From assembly GCA_021292105.1 (NCBI GenBank), contig CM037861.1, forward strand, positions 27,304,545 to 27,368,544: a DNA stretch of 64,000 bases, read 5' to 3'. This stretch comes from Anadara kagoshimensis. Lineage: Eukaryota; Mollusca; Bivalvia; Arcoida; Arcidae. The notes under the pieces are model-generated. The model searched no databases and was not told where the DNA came from. It saw only the letters and a program-made list of their open reading frames with translations. A program made the position numbers and the translations under genes. This document shows, piece after piece, positions 1 through 39,368 of this stretch (positions within the stretch are counted from its first letter, which is position 1; each line of letters starts with the position of its first letter).

Positions 1-432
1 TCGTGTGACGTAATGATGACAGAGTTTGAATTTACGTCAATTTTTTCAAAAGTTTGAAAATGCAGAAAGGTAGTTCACTTTATTACTTTATCAAATCGAT
101 TTTGGTCATCCCGGTAACGCAAAAATCAGTCCGTTCTTGAGCTGCACTAACCTACGTAAATAGTCAACTCTTTCTTCATGCCTACGTAATATAAAGAACC
201 CCGCCATTTTGTAAAAAAGATTACCATTGTAAACACCCACCCAGGTTATATTTTGTTGCATAAAATGATTAAGTTAATAAATTAAGCAAAGATGGAACCG
301 ATACAGAAATTTTCAGTTACGACTCTGCTCATGTAAGTAAAAGAATCGTTGATTTGTAACCGTCGTATTGAAATTTATAGAGTATATTGCGATCTTGCTT
401 TCTCCGAAATAGGCTAAATAAACAGTAGAGCA
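1..432. repeat. dispersed repeat, copy 1 of a pair
   Basis: This stretch is closely similar, in the same orientation, to 35556-36048. Shared blocks include AAAATGCAGAAAGGTAGTT, CCGTTCT(T/G)GAGCTGCACTAA and GCGATCTTGCTTTCTCCGAA. The pair differs by scattered substitutions and small indels. No coding capacity was seen. The left end is cut by the window edge, so its class cannot be set. Confidence 0.8.
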
Positions 433-1247
433 ATCCTAAAGGTTAATGGTATGCGACAGGCATAAGTCAGTGCCATTTACTGCCAGACTTTCTGGTCTGG
501 AAATTTAGCCTTGTGGTGGAATCCCAAGGAGGACCAGGGTTCAGATGGGGCACTCTGTGTGGAAGTTGATTTTTTCATTTTTTTCTTCTCTCCTGTTACA
601 AGAACGACAAAAGAGCTTGATTGAACCTACAGCAAGCCATGTGGGCGTTTCACCGAGGGGGGGGGTTTATGGTGGGAGTTTCCAGTCATTAAGTTTGTTC
701 ATGCAATATATATAGGCAATTGCTGTCTTAAATCATGAATATGCATCCTTGTTCTAAAAATGATAAAACGATAACAATGTTATGATCCGCCATTTTGAAT
801 TTTGTCCAAAGACAAAACGTGATAATTTGTTGGTCTACAAAATCATGCGAAGAACACTTTTTATCTTTCTTTTCTTCAATGCATATAAAAATCAATACAC
901 CTTCAAATGTTTTGATAAAAAATGGGTCGGGGGAAATTTCTTACATTGAAAACTACAACTCAAAAGTAGTAGACGTCAATCAATGTTCAGCAACCGGCAA
1001 CCACGCTACAAAGACAACTTCCGGAAACATTTCGGCCTTACTTAATGTGCCCAAACATTTCGGCGCCGTTTCGAGTTATGATGTTGGTTGGATGACTATC
1101 GTTTTACTTCGCATCTTTATTATTTTATCTATTTTAACTAAATTTGTTACTTTTTAAATTACTGTTTTTCAAAAAGTAACCAGGGTATCAATAAAGTTTT
1201 TAAATTTATGAAATCGCCAATGATTTTACTTTGATTTGATTTATTTT
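433..1247. other. upstream intergenic stretch, nothing recognised
   Basis: AT-rich sequence with a G-run near 657-665. A 120-codon open frame at 795-1157 has no recognisable motif and no gene-like context, so it is not called. Confidence 0.5.
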
Positions 1248-1254
1248 ATAAGAT

Positions 1255-1404
1255 CACAGGAACTTGTAATTAAAGTTTAAACTATACTATCCAGACTTTC
1301 TATACTATCCAGCACTAAGAAAAATAACCTTGTTATTTTTCTTAGTGCTGGATAGTATAGAAAGTCTGGATAGTATAGGTTAACATTAATTACAAGTTCC
1401 TGTG
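1255..1404. mobile_element. foldback MITE, near-perfect hairpin with 7-bp TSD
   Basis: The left arm (1255-1328) and right arm (1332-1404) are inverted copies with a 3-base loop and only a few differences. The termini read CACAGG...CCTGTG. Both sides are flanked by ATAAGAT (1248-1254 and 1405-1411), a 7-bp target-site duplication. Each arm holds a short direct repeat of CTATACTATCCAG. It is a non-autonomous DNA element; the superfamily is not certain, since hAT normally gives 8 bp. It sits 120-270 bp upstream of the proposed UBE2I promoter. Confidence 0.85.
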
Positions 1405-1522
1405 ATAAGATTTATGTCCCCGTAACAACGATGTGACAATAAATTCTATTCTAGTAATAAATAAGACTCAATTTCTAATGCCTATCAAAATGGCCGCTAC
1501 TTTACCTGTAAAGTGGACAGTG

Positions 1523-1550
1523 TGACGTCACATGGGAACTATTTATACCA
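1523..1550 (+). promoter_or_regulatory. possible UBE2I core promoter: CRE palindrome plus TATA-like box
   Basis: A perfect CRE/ATF palindrome TGACGTCA lies at 1523-1530, followed about 10 bp later by a TATA-like CTATTTATACC (1540-1550). About 60 bp further on is a strong splice donor (TCGTAAGTAT). This arrangement fits a promoter with a short non-coding first exon ahead of the UBE2I start codon at 2922. The motifs are seen; the promoter role is inferred. Confidence 0.45.
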
Positions 1551-1574
1551 GGAGAAAATGGTGATCATTTCTTA

Positions 1575-1612
1575 AATTTTGTTCTACCAAATTGAGCTCA
1601 ATGTAGGCTTTC
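1575..1612 (+). other. UBE2I: possible non-coding first exon of UBE2I
   Basis: The 3' edge is set by the donor GTAAGTAT at 1613. The 5' edge is a guess from the TATA-like box. It would splice to the acceptor TTTATAG at 2915, whose exon carries the start codon seven bases in. Vertebrate UBE2I also has non-coding 5' exons. RNA evidence is lacking. Confidence 0.35.
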
Positions 1613-2437
1613 GTAAGTATAGAAATGTCGTTGGTTTTATTTCTTTTTGTCATTTGTTTGAACCAGATTGGGTAATTTTGATAGGTAATTTTACAAGAAG
1701 GTTACGATGTGACATTGGGTACCCAATCACAGTTTGCTCAATGAAGTAAAGCAATGATCACGTGACACGTATTTTTGAATCTCCAAAATGTTTGACGAAA
1801 ACGTACAGTAAATGCGCAAAACTATAAACTACATCGATGAAGATCCACGTGACGGAGGGAAGAAAGACATTGAATAGAATTTAATTTATTTAAAGTAAAT
1901 AAGAAATATCCGCATACTATATTCATTATTTTGTTTGACTAGCTTATGGTTTGTACTGTCTGTCAATTGATTTACTGACTTATAAGATGTGGGGTGTGAA
2001 ATCTACTAAACGACGAGTTCCTTTTAGTTTTTTTTGGGGGGGGGGGGGTGTTTAAGAGAAATACGGGGGTATTTTCAATTATAAACCTGTGTTTTTTAAT
2101 TACAACGCCATTTGTTAATGTTGTTTAATGATATAAAATAAAAAAAATCACAACTTTGTCAACATTTTTAAATAAAATTGAAATTATTGTCAATTTATGG
2201 ATATCTTTGGTATTCCGCGGATAAACAGTTTTTTTTTTTTTTGCTATCAAAAATTGTAATTTGCCAATCAATGGACAATAGATCAGTCTAGACAATGAGG
2301 GTCTTTATGGGATTTTAAAATAAATATGTGGTTTTAGGAAAATTAGAGAATTTGTGACTGACGTCTTCAATGATTTCTATGCCTTCCACAGATGTGACAC
2401 TTCATCTGGTTCGGGAAACCCCATTTAAGTCCATATA

Positions 2438-2674
2438 TCGTCGACAGTCCTTAAATCGAGAGCGTCCTAAGATTCGAGGCCATTTTTGTTTTCAGTAATT
2501 ATATGCGAGTATCGTCTCTGCAGTGACGATTTCATGCATTAAAGACAAAATATAGATATTTACTGTGAAACTATCCAGAAAAATCTGTTGTCTATTTTTC
2601 AGCTCTCAAATTCTTGTTGCGTTAGCAAATTTAGTTCTTTTCTATTAGAGTCTCGAATCATGGACTGTCGAGGA
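2438..2674. mobile_element. 237-bp MITE with TA target duplication (copy 1)
   Basis: Terminal inverted repeats TCGTCGACAGTCC / GGACTGTCGAGGA are flanked by TA on both sides (2436-2437, 2675-2676), as expected of the Tc1/mariner superfamily. A second copy of exactly the same length and orientation lies at 13168-13404 and is also flanked by TA. No coding capacity. This copy is in the proposed first intron of UBE2I. Confidence 0.85.
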
Positions 2675-2921
2675 TATCATGTTTGCCATATCGAACGTCT
2701 ATCTCAATATGTTTACATATGAAAATAGCCATATACATTGATGTATCACTTAGTTTTTGACAGTTTCGGCTTGTTTAGAAAAAGTGCGTGTTACCATCAC
2801 ATTGGCATATTTGCAAGTTTGCTTTTGATTTTATGCTTTTGAAGTGTTAAATAGCTATATTTCAAATATTTAATTCAGACATTATGATTAAACAGGAATT
2901 TCATTTAATTTATAGGTGAAA

Positions 2922-12523
<9,602 letters not shown>

Positions 12524-12640
12524 ATGTTCCATGTGCTAAAAAATGTGAATGAAAAAAAAACTGGATGGTGGTTTGAAAAATCTGAATTAAAAGGACATAA
12601 ACTCTGAAAATGACACTTATTTGGATGTGTTACTAAGTGA

Positions 12641-12646
12641 AATAAA
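12641..12646 (+). terminator. candidate UBE2I polyadenylation signal
   Basis: AATAAA about 120 bp after the UBE2I stop codon. Further AATAAA copies follow (about 12800 and 14213), so alternative longer 3' UTRs are possible. Confidence 0.45.
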
Positions 12647-13167
12647 TTTGAAGATTAAAAGGAAATTTCCATAAGGACTGCTAAGTAATACCGGTAAATA
12701 ACTGGGGGAAATTATGTATGAAATTGATTTTATTTCTCTGTATCCTGTAAAACTGTTGTAAACTGAATTTGAAAATTAAAAAATATTTGAAGATTAAAAA
12801 TAAATTGGAATGAAGACCGCTAAGTGAAAAGTAATGAATAACGAGTGGGGGGAGGGATGGGTGGGTTTTGTATGAAACTGAAATATAAAAAAATGGTAAA
12901 ACTATTTTATTGATACATTATATGGTTACCGGTACATATTTGGAGTAATAAGAATCTCTCTATTATGAAAGAAATTTCCTCCATTACAATCAAGAGTTAA
13001 GAGATTTTTCAGATTTGTTTTATGGACATTGATAGCAAAAAGTAAAATTTAAGATCCGTCTTAATAGTAATACCGGTCCTTTCAGTGATGATTTGAAGTA
13101 ACGCACAGTTCTTTGATATCTTTAGTTCAAATGCATTTGTATATCATAGTTTATACTAGTACTTGTA

Positions 13168-13404
13168 TTGTCGACCGTCCTGAAATCGAGAGCGTCCTAG
13201 ATTCGAGGCCATTTTTGTTTTCAGTTTATTACACACGGGTATCGTCTCTGCAGTGACGATTTCATGCATTAAAGACAATATTTAGGTATTTACTGTGGAA
13301 CTATCCAGAAAAATCAGTTGTCTATTTTTAGCTCTCAAATTCTTGTTGCGTTAGCAAATTTTGTTCGTTTTCTATTAGAGTCTCGAATCACGGACGGTCA
13401 AGGA
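13168..13404. mobile_element. 237-bp MITE with TA target duplication (copy 2)
   Basis: Same family, length and orientation as 2438-2674. The termini are TTGTCGACCGTCC and GGACGGTCAAGGA, with TA on each flank (13166-13167, 13405-13406). The two copies bracket the UBE2I coding region. Confidence 0.85.
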
Positions 13405-15395
13405 TACTTAAAAATAACTATAGAAATTTTTCTTCTGTACTTTCTGCGACATTTAAAATAAAATAAAATTTTGAATGATCAACAATTACAAACTGTTACT
13501 CAACATTACAATGGTCAATGGTTGTAACTATGTAGTGGTTGGCTGTGTGGTTTAGTGTCAATTTATTGTAAACAATAAATATACAATCAAAGATATGCTG
13601 GAGTCAATACATGATTCAAAATCTTTCCTATAGAAAATTTTTTTTGCTATTTTTGTTGTTTTAGTACTATTTTGTCTCTGATAATGTATATGTTTGTATG
13701 TATGTAAAACTGATGCTGTACATAGTAGTGCTAATTTTGTTCTTCCTTTCTGTTCTCTTTTCTGTCTCTCCTTTCTTTAGCCAGAGATATACATATATAC
13801 AAGTCCGGAAGCAGTTATTGCATATATATAATGTAGTTCATCTAGTTTTTTTATGCTGCAGAAAAATTGCAGATAAGGATCTGTATTTTTATGGTGCAGA
13901 AGAAAATACAGTTAAGGTTTTGAATTTTAAAAACATATTGTAACATGACTTCACATGGAATTTTCTGACTTGTACATCTCTGGCAGGCATTTCTTTCTAT
14001 CTTTTTCATTTATATTGTATCTACATTTGTATTTTGACACATTACGGTATTTGTAATAATGTTATAACATTGGCCATATTAAATGTATACACATGTAATC
14101 ATTTGTTACATTGTTTAATGTTCTGATGTTTAATTAAACAAAAAAAAAAAATCTGTTGAAATGATATTAAGAACACAGTGACATTAAATTAGTTCAAGAA
14201 CGAGTTTCATCAGTAATAAAGTAAACTTCATTTGTAAATGCTTTGTTGAGTTTTATTTTAGTTGATGAGCATTTCATTACAATGAAATGTTAAACTATTT
14301 AAGAAAGTGTTCATTGTAGATGGATCTGATATCCTCCTGGCTCATACTGAAATAACAGTAGCCATATTTCCAAGAATTTGATCCATATTTCAAAAAAGGT
14401 GGTCAACACTTGCTGAGCTGGTTTCATTTGAGAATAAAGCAGTGTTTGTCAGGGATTAAGAATAGTAGTGGCCCAGTAGCCCATTGCTTCTAAAATTAAG
14501 TCTGGGCCCCTAAATTTTACACATTTTAGCTATTTATTACTATTACAACTTCTTTTCTAAAGTGAGCTGGACCCCTGACTCGAAATAGTTCATATTCATC
14601 TCTGTGTGTGTCCTCACATAGATTCTATATTAATACAGATGATTCATATTATGTTTACAAACCTATACCAGTCAAGTATTGAGACCAAGAACAAGAGTTA
14701 TTGAGAAAAAATAGATAATGAACACAATGAAGTTTGAAAAGAAGGGCATAGATTGGCCCATAGATAGTATTTTTGGCTGTCCAGAAGCTTGTTTTTGGGG
14801 TCCATAGAACAAGAATTTTAATATGATAAGAAACAATTGTTTAGTGTTAATAGGAGTGCAGTAATGGAGTTTAACATCCCTGTCAAGATTCTTTCACTTA
14901 TATCAAGGCAATATGATAGTGAAGTTATCAAATCAATCGGCCACACAAAACCCAGATTACTGTGCAGACTTTAATCATATATGTCAATGCAATTGCGGTT
15001 TGTTCTTTACCAAAAGTGACCAAGGTTCCTGAATAATTAAAACCAATGATTGGAGACAAAATCTGATCTGATATTTTGATTCTGTGTATAGATTGTTTGT
15101 TTTGCTAATTTTGATTGAGGAGCAAGTTCTGCAGTTTTGCTTCTAATTTTAACAAATTCTTTCTTAAATGAGCTTTTAAGTTGCATTTCTTGTATGCTGA
15201 ATGTATCTTGCAATAATGAGATTCAGATCGTGATTTCAGTCTTGGTACTTTTTGAAAGGATCCAAAATGTGTCAATGTCATTAATCTTCATAAGAAGTGG
15301 GTTAAATGCCATATATAAGACTGGATAATATCACAAGTGTTGATGAACGTGCAGGTGACAATAACCAGAGCAATCAAGAACACACCACAAGAAAA

Positions 15396-15465
15396 ATTGA
15401 TTGAATGGGATTTTACGCCCCATTCAAGAATATTTCACTCATGCATATCTTTATTATAGGGCAAT
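15396..15465 (-). mobile_element. family-1 SINE tail fragment upstream of RINT1
   Basis: TTGAATGGGATTTTACGCCC then CAAGAATATTTCACT match the 3' tail of the family-1 SINEs. The fragment ends about 110 bp before the RINT1 start codon, so it lies in the likely promoter or 5' UTR. Confidence 0.6.
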
Positions 15466-15572
15466 TAAATAAAGAATGGAAAGAATACTTGATCCTGTTT
15501 TGTAAACTCTTGGGTTTGATAAGATAGGTCATATTTTACATAGGATACGTTTATACATTATGTGGAAGGAAA

Positions 15573-34242
<18,670 letters not shown>

Positions 34243-34441
34243 AAATTATGACTATTCCAGACATTAAACTACAGCATAGAGAAAGATGAAACCAAAAACT
34301 AGTGCTATATTATTTGTTTTGTTGTTATTTAATTTGTTAATGTTATATCTGTGTTGTGTTTTTTATCCCCCCTCCCTTCTCCCCTCTCCCCCATAAGTTA
34401 GGGATTATTCCAGTAAGTGGGTAAATGGTTAGACAGTTTTA

Positions 34442-34447
34442 AATAAA
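34442..34447 (+). terminator. candidate RINT1 polyadenylation signal
   Basis: AATAAA 200 bp after the RINT1 stop, following a C/T-rich stretch in the 3' UTR. Confidence 0.5.
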
Positions 34448-35555
34448 TTTTTTTGTTTGGTACTAAATAGTTTGTTGAAAATAAGGTCAGAAACAAATAA
34501 ATAATTCTCAGATTTCCATTTTTCCCTTGCCTTAAACAAACTAATGGTTTATATTTTATTTCATAGTTTTTACATAAATCATTTGAAAATTTGGTTCCCA
34601 TTGATTGTTTTGGGCATGTAACATCTGTATAACATATACATACACGGTACTTGTACATGTATGTCAATTCCAGAAAGATTCAATCTCATTTTTGAAAAAT
34701 GCAAAATCATCCCTTATTTCCTTTTGTACCCATCAAATTTTTGATAAAATTTTAAAGAATTATTTCTCAAAAATATTCAAAATGGCTCAATTCTATAATT
34801 TTTCGACTTTTCCCTATTAAAATTAAAATATTAGTCAGGGGTACAAATGAAAGTCTATCATAAAAATTATACTTGTTTTTAATTTGTTAGTATGATTGTT
34901 GAACTAATTTTCATTATAATTATTGAGGGTGAATGGTTTAATGTGTATATCTGATAGCATAAATATTTTGATGAACAAGTTCAATAATTCGTATGTTTGG
35001 TGTGTGTTTTTTTCTGATTTTCCATCAGTTTTTAGGTGGACATAATAAAACATTATAAGTATGATTGCCAATGTGGTATGCTGTTGATGCATTCCATTAT
35101 AGAGGCCATGGTCACTGATATTGTATTATTAAAATTACTATTTTTTGTGTGCAAGAAATATCTTTCAAGTCAGAGTTCACAATGGGTGGGAGACTACTGG
35201 TAAGTGATTTCATTCTCATAAATTGAATTTGAATCATAGTAAACCTTGTTCTAGCTGTGTAGATTATGCAAGATGAAATACTGTTGTTGTGTATTGATGA
35301 GTGGTGATAAATGGTTGTATGAGAAATTAGTCACTACTGTATGTTTACTCTGCTGCAGAGAAAGGAACAATGCTAATATTTCAAAGATTTGAATGGCAAG
35401 GTCAAAAATCAGTTAATCATTTACTTACATGAGCCAAGTCGTTGCTAAAAAGCTTAATTTTAATATAATCCATGCATTATAACTCCTGTAATACACCAAA
35501 ACATATTTTGAATGGGTGTTTACAATGTTAAAAATTTTGACAAAATGGCGGTGTC

Positions 35556-36048
35556 TTTCATGTGACGTAATGATGGCGGAAGAATTTATTATTTATGTAG
35601 GTTCTCAAGGGGTACAATAAAGGGTAGCTCAAAGGTCGAGTTGAGTTTAAAAGTTTGATTTTACGTCAAGTTTGTCAAAAGTTTGAAAATGCAGAAAGGT
35701 AGTTGACTTTATTACTTTATTAAATCAATTTTGGTCATCCCAGTTACGCAAAAATCAATCCGTTCTGGAGCTGCACTAACCTACGTAAATAGTCAACTCT
35801 TTCGTCATGACTACGTAACATAAAGAACCCCGCCATTTCGTAAAACAAATTACCATTGTAAACACCCACCAAGGTTATATTTTGTCACATAAAATGATAT
35901 ATGAAGCAAGGATGGAGCCGAAACAGGAATTTTTAGTAACGACTCGGCTCATGCAAGTAAAAGATTCATTGATTTTACCCGTCTTATTGAAATTTATAAA
36001 ATATTTTGCGATCTTGCTTTCTCCGAAATAGGCTAAATAAATAGTAGG
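35556..36048. repeat. dispersed repeat, copy 2 of a pair
   Basis: Same orientation and order of blocks as 1-432. It holds an extra segment (about 35580-35660) absent from that copy. It starts at GTGACGTAATGATG(G/A)C as copy 1 does. Confidence 0.8.
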
Positions 36049-37452
36049 TTTTACTTCACACCCATAGTAACAAAAGATGTTTTCAATAGGTACTGTAACA
36101 TGATTCACACATAAGATATGCAAGGCATTTCTTCAAAATATTTGGATTATTAGTATCGAGCAATGTTCAAGTACTGGGTATATGCATACATGTACAGGAA
36201 CAATACTGGTTTTCGAAGATTGCAGTGAAAGAACTGAACTGTCAAAGATATTAACCATCTATAATCACATCTTTAATTTGTTAGGTCACTTAATTCAATA
36301 GCTCATTGTGACCTACTGCAATCTTTTTTTTTTTTGGTTCATTGTTAGTTTGTACACTTTTTCTTCAGAAGCAGTGAATCAATAATTGTGAAATTTGAAA
36401 GGGACATCCTTTGGACAAAGCCTTGTCAAATTTGCAAAATAAGTTGACCTTGGCCCCATTCAAGGTCACGAGGACCTTCCAGTTTTCTAGGTTTATTAAC
36501 TTTGAACTTTATATCGGTTCATGAAGAGCAACACATTTTAATTAGCAAAAGCATCAATCTCAGTTAAATTTCACATTGTTGTAATACCTTAATTTTTATG
36601 TCGAGATCCAGTACCTACACAAATAATTCTGATTCTTTGTTGTTGGGTTTTGCTTTGTTTTATTGTTTACAGAAAAGTAAGTGTTATTCATTATCCCAGA
36701 ATTGGATCGAGTATAAGGTCATGTATTGCATCATGGTAGGAAATTAGGCTTCATAAGCCATGTGTTCAGATCCCAATGAGGTCAATCCATTTAGAGAAGT
36801 GATTTTGTTTGGTTTTTTTTGTGTTGGTCATTTACAAGATTGTATACAATGTATAATTGAGTTTCAATCACCATAAATTGTAGAACTATCATTTTAAAAA
36901 ATATATCATGTTCAATGAACATGTGGACAAGAACGTGTGGCTTTTATTAAAATAAACATACCATCTAGTATTTGTTTTGTCAAAAGTCAGTACAGTGCCA
37001 CTGTGAATTATGAAGCCAACTTAATTCAGTGTTTAGATTTCACAAGATTCAGTAGTGAAGAATCTTGACTTTTTACATGATCTGAATAATATACAGTAAC
37101 ACCTGTCAATATAGATCACCTAAGTAATGTATGATGAAAAGTGAACTCACTAAATACCGGTATACAGTAAAAACAGCTATAGTCATCTCTGTATTGACAA
37201 ACAATATTGATCTGTCTGCTTGACCTTTATAAATATTTATTATGGGTGAATTCATTTGTGTGTAGAGAACAAGTGTTTATTTTGTCTACATAGATGAAAC
37301 ACTGTTTTGGTGAGTTAGACAGGTGCATTTTGTATGTATTTATTGAATCCTATATGAATATTCGTAATGAAAGGTCAATGTTGTTTACCTGTACAGGTTT
37401 GTCTTCATAAGAGGAAACACCATTTTCAAATCGTAAGACATGTGCATTGTTT

Positions 37453-37558
37453 ATGAATTTACTGTGAATATAGCACCCATGTGCACCCTAGGTGGCTCCT
37501 TCTACATGAATTCACTGCGAATATAGCACCCATGTGCACCCTAGGTGGCTCCTTCTAC
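37453..37558. repeat. 53-bp direct tandem duplication
   Basis: GAATATAGCACCCATGTGCA, CCCTAGGTGGCTCCTTCTAC and the following ATGAATT(T/C)ACTG occur twice, 53 bp apart, almost identical. Confidence 0.9.
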
Positions 37559-38872
37559 TTGTATATGAATATTTCCTCTGAAAAGTCAGGTGGAAAGGTC
37601 AGTTTTGTTTCCTTTATAAAAAACACTTCATGTGATCCTTAAATAATGACCTCCAAAAACAGACTGTATAGTAAAATATGTTAGTGATTTTCTTTTCTAT
37701 AGAGATAAAGACCTCCTCTTTTTAACTTCCCTTCATGTTCTTGCTATTTAATGACATTAAATCTATGATATTTTATCCCATATTCATAGGTTGTCTATAT
37801 TTACAGGTGTTTCTGTATATACAAATACAATACATATATACCAGGTATATGCATATATAGGTAGATAAATGATTATGATAAAGCTTTTGTAGTGTATTAT
37901 GCAACTTACATGGTAAACATATATACATGAAATATTTTTTTATTAAATTATTGGCTGTGTACATTTGTTTTTACAAAATATATAATTAAAATTGTTATGA
38001 ATCTTCAATATGTGTTTGTTATATTTTCTGCATTATTAAGTTCAATAACCTTGTATTATGGATTGATGCCAATATTATGGGTGTTTTTTTCCAAAGACAC
38101 ATTAGACAACCAACCTCAAGAGGTACTGGTAGTGTTTTTGAAGACTATAATAATTTATGATACTGTTTCCTTTGTGTGGATCTTGGTATTGAGATGACAG
38201 TAAATTGTTTCCTTGCATGGAACTTGGTATTCAGATGACAGAATATTGACTGGTTTGCCCAGTTTCACTATCTTATGATTGGGAGAGTGGTATACTTGTG
38301 AACAGCATACCGTGAACCAACTCACTAAGTTGCCCTACTAGTACAAGGCAGACCGGCACATCCTGGGTATACATGAACCAGATTAGATTAATCTTTAGAG
38401 ATTAATAAACTTGATCTTGTTGTGAACATCTCAAAAATTGCCGATGTGACATCAAACAACATTACTGGAACTGACTAAAGCAAAAATTTAATACCACACA
38501 ATATAAGCATTATACATCATAATGATTAGTCTTGTAAATATTATTTAATTACTACTGTGATTAAACTGAATATTTCTAGAGAATGTATGACTGCATAATG
38601 TTTGGTTGGTTGCATATTGTTTTATGTCGCATCAGCAATTTTTAAACTATTTGCAGCAAAATACCACTTAATTATAATCTCAACTACAAATATGATAAAT
38701 CACATTGATTTGTGAATTTGTGAACTTTTCTTATCTGCTTTTCCACTAGCATATGATGGCAGTAATTTAAAGTGTTAGCACAATGGCCTATAATTAAACA
38801 CAAACACACTAGTCCATGCCCAAACCACAATACCAAAAGCAAAGCAAATAGTTTGAAAACTGGCAAATTAAG

Positions 38873-38962
38873 TTAAACGTTTAAGTGAACTCTACCAGGG
38901 AAGTAAAGACCAGGTGCTCGAAGAGGAGAAGCACCTCTTGCCCAGCTAGCTACACCTGTAAC
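38873..38962 (-). CDS. possible orphan terminal exon, product unknown
   Basis: On the minus strand a strong acceptor (TTTTGATTTCAG at 38963 upward) precedes a 29-codon open stretch: VTGVASWARGASPLRAPGLY, then FPGRVHLNV and a stop. The composition is protein-like. The segment LYFPGRVHL loosely recalls the LYPPGRIIHL stretch of diacylglycerol lipases. No partner exons were found; upstream exons would have to lie within or beyond RSL1D1. It could be an alternative last exon of RSL1D1, a stray exon, or chance. Confidence 0.25.
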   Translation of the reverse strand, partial: VTGVASWARGASPLRAPGLYFPGRVHLNV

Positions 38963-39296
38963 CTGAAATCAAAACTGAAAATGAAAGGAAACAATGTAAC
39001 TTGCAGAATAATAATTTATTCTACTTAATCATATTTTACATGTAATGACACAGCCAACTACATATACATGTATATAGACCACTTGAAGGAAAATATCCTC
39101 TCTTATGATAGAAGTCACAGCTGAAATATGTGTCTGTGGATTGTCTGAAAAGAACTGTGGATAATTTTTCTCACTAGTCAAGCTCATCTATAGTAGCATT
39201 AGGCATAAAAATATCTCTACAATACATGTATATACTATTGTTAACATTTTTTATTTAAAACCCAACATATACAATTGCACTTTCTGTTTTTTAACC

Positions 39297-39302
39297 TTTA
39301 TT
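39297..39302 (-). terminator. candidate RSL1D1 polyadenylation signal
   Basis: AATAAA on the minus strand about 65 bp after the RSL1D1 stop codon. Confidence 0.55.
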
Positions 39303-39368
39303 TGATGAACTATCAACAAGTGTTAACAATAACTTCACACAGAACTCGCTGTAAAATTCCATGTTTTT

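Larger units (their letters stand above)
12660..15560. other. UBE2I 3' region to RINT1 5' region
   Basis: AT-rich sequence containing the second 237-bp MITE (13168-13404) and two family-1 SINE tail fragments (14860-14935 and 15396-15465). A decayed CAGGG...CCCCTG-ended stretch lies at about 14451-14576. Short open frames (13698-13943, 15137-15328) show no motif and are not called. Confidence 0.6.
34460..38860. other. intergenic region between convergent RINT1 and RSL1D1
   Basis: AT-rich. Holds the dispersed repeat copy 35556-36048, an old satellite-element-like patch near 36340-36490 (TTGACCTTGGCCCC, then ATTCAAGGTCACGAGGAC) and a 53-bp tandem duplication at 37453-37558. Small frames, including a hydrophobic 66-codon one at 37997-38197, show no recognisable family and are not called. 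Confidence 0.6.

Noticed and set aside
795-1157. 120-codon plus-strand frame
   Set aside because: No family motif, no splice or polyadenylation context, and ordinary AT-rich composition.
37997-38197. 66-codon hydrophobic plus-strand frame
   Set aside because: Leu/Ile/Phe-rich, as expected of AT-rich DNA; no homology, no splice or promoter context.
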